64,000 nt of DNA. It comes from Symsagittifera roscoffensis. Lineage: Eukaryota > Xenacoelomorpha > Acoela > Convolutidae. The stretch is from positions 77,757,396 through 77,821,395 of the forward strand of contig NC_087065.1 in NCBI RefSeq assembly GCF_963678635.1, in the 5' to 3' direction. The notes under the pieces are model-generated. The model saw nothing but the letters and a program-made list of their open reading frames with translations, did not search any database and was not told the DNA's origin. The translations under genes and the position numbers were made by a program. Positions 63,192 to 64,000 of the stretch are shown piece after piece; positions within the stretch are counted from its first letter, which is position 1, and each line of letters opens with the position of its first letter.

Positions 63192-63202
63192 TCCGGTTGT
63201 TA

Positions 63203-63310
63203 CAAAAATTAGGCCATGGCGAACATCATTTTGTCTTCATACTTTACCTTTAAAACCCCTCGTCACTCCACAAAACTGATGCGCAAGTGAGGTGTGGGGG
63301 GACAAGAATA
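63203..63310 (-). mobile_element. MITE 6, partial
   Basis: Internal family sequence (TTAGGCCATGGCGAACAT and TTTGTCTTCATACTTTACC) plus a short G-run; no TIR on its left side. Confidence 0.55.
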
Positions 63311-63384
63311 AAAGAAAAATTTTTATTGCATTGCTCGATTTTTAGGAAATTGGCTTGCGTGGTAAATTACTTAGTTCTAAACAA

Positions 63385-63581
63385 GGCTCTTTTTTTCCCT
63401 CCGCCCCCCCTGCTATTTTTTACTAGTCAAGTTGCTGTTCACATAGTCCGATCGTTAAGAAAATTGACATGCGGACTAAATAAACTGTGCCAAAGATATT
63501 TGGTCTTCATATTTAACCTTGTAAAATCACTCGTTACACCATAAAATTGATGGTAGTGTCGGGGGGGAAGGAAAAACAGCC
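63385..63581 (-). mobile_element. MITE 4, hAT-like
   Basis: 197 bp with TIRs GGCTCTTTTTTTCC / GGAAAAACAGCC and the family core. No convincing target duplication (CTAAACAA versus CGAAGCGG). Confidence 0.7.
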
Positions 63582-64000
63582 CGAAGCGGTGGGGAGGGGG
63601 GATGATGTACGGTAAAACAGCTTTTTTCCTATCGCACTCAACCGGCTAAAATCGGAACAATTTATTGTCCAACAGCAATAAACTTTTCGGGTCGCTCCCC
63701 ATCGAGCCTAGTAGAAAAAATTACATCAACACGTAAGGGGCACCAAAGTATGGCAATAACAGAAGAAAAAAGAGACTTGTATGTTTGTTCGAAGAAAACT
63801 AAATGAGCAAATGGTATCTTACTGTGCTGATTGTTTTAATCTGCTATAAGTTACAAGGGAGCAATAGTTGAAAAGATCCAGAAATGCTTGTTTTGACAAG
63901 TATAACCAAATGATGATGATGTTCACAATGATTTCTGACGAATTTGTTTGGGTCTATAGTTTACTCTGGAGCTATAATGGGCAAGTTGTGTCAAAAAATT
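63582..64000. other. Right-edge sequence without recognised features
   Basis: After a short G-rich stretch the sequence is AT-rich. I see no coding signal and no repeat shared with the rest of the window. Confidence 0.4.

Overview
The window is animal nuclear DNA. It carries intron-containing metazoan housekeeping genes (METTL18, PECR, BNIP1/SEC20, N6AMT1, DNAJC17), a non-LTR retrotransposon family, MITEs and two copies of a very large Ty3/Gypsy-type LTR retroelement. The host genes sit head to tail on the + strand. Two of the gene gaps are only about 65 bp, and every start codon lies 4-12 nt after a 3' splice-site-like AG. That pattern suggests operons resolved by spliced-leader trans-splicing. 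I cannot name the species; a trans-splicing invertebrate (tunicate, chaetognath, nematode, flatworm and similar) fits.

Layout. 1-2950 (-): degenerate third copy of the element's ORF3, running off the left edge. 3293-24074 (+): copy 1 of the giant element, decayed, with a 5' LTR fragment, a leader unit of 1,244 bp present two and a half times with 15-bp minisatellites, broken gag-pol, and broken ORF3/ORF4/ORF5. Its 3' LTR is split by a LINE (21404-23760). 24399-27185 (+): METTL18, PECR and exon 1 of BNIP1. 27781-28744: a LINE fragment. 28745-51835 (-): copy 2 of the giant element, 23,091 bp, with 1,087-bp LTRs that are almost identical. 51836-57126: a near-identical second copy of the 5.3-kb segment carrying the LINE piece, LTR remnant, METTL18, PECR and BNIP1 exon 1. 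58507-60581: BNIP1 exon 2, N6AMT1 and DNAJC17. 60582-64000: a repeat-rich tract with hAT-like MITEs and the first exon of an unidentified gene.

The most unusual system is the giant retroelement. Besides capsid, zinc knuckles, protease, reverse transcriptase, RNase H and a DDE integrase, it encodes a macro (ADP-ribose-binding type) domain at the C-terminus of the integrase polyprotein. Downstream is a 1,670-residue ORF3 with a complete SGNH/GDSL esterase domain, a coiled coil and a second degenerate SGNH-like domain. ORF4 (1,030 aa) and ORF5 (about 250 aa) follow and I cannot identify them. ORF3-5 occupy the position where envelope genes normally sit. The same gene order is seen in both copies, and ORF3 also appears in the third, more diverged fragment.

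The 5.3-kb duplication brackets copy 2, and the flanks of copy 2 do not match each other. The two flanking LINE pieces overlap by 457 bp instead of a short target-site duplication. This implies ectopic recombination between two element insertions, or a haplotype-joining assembly artefact.
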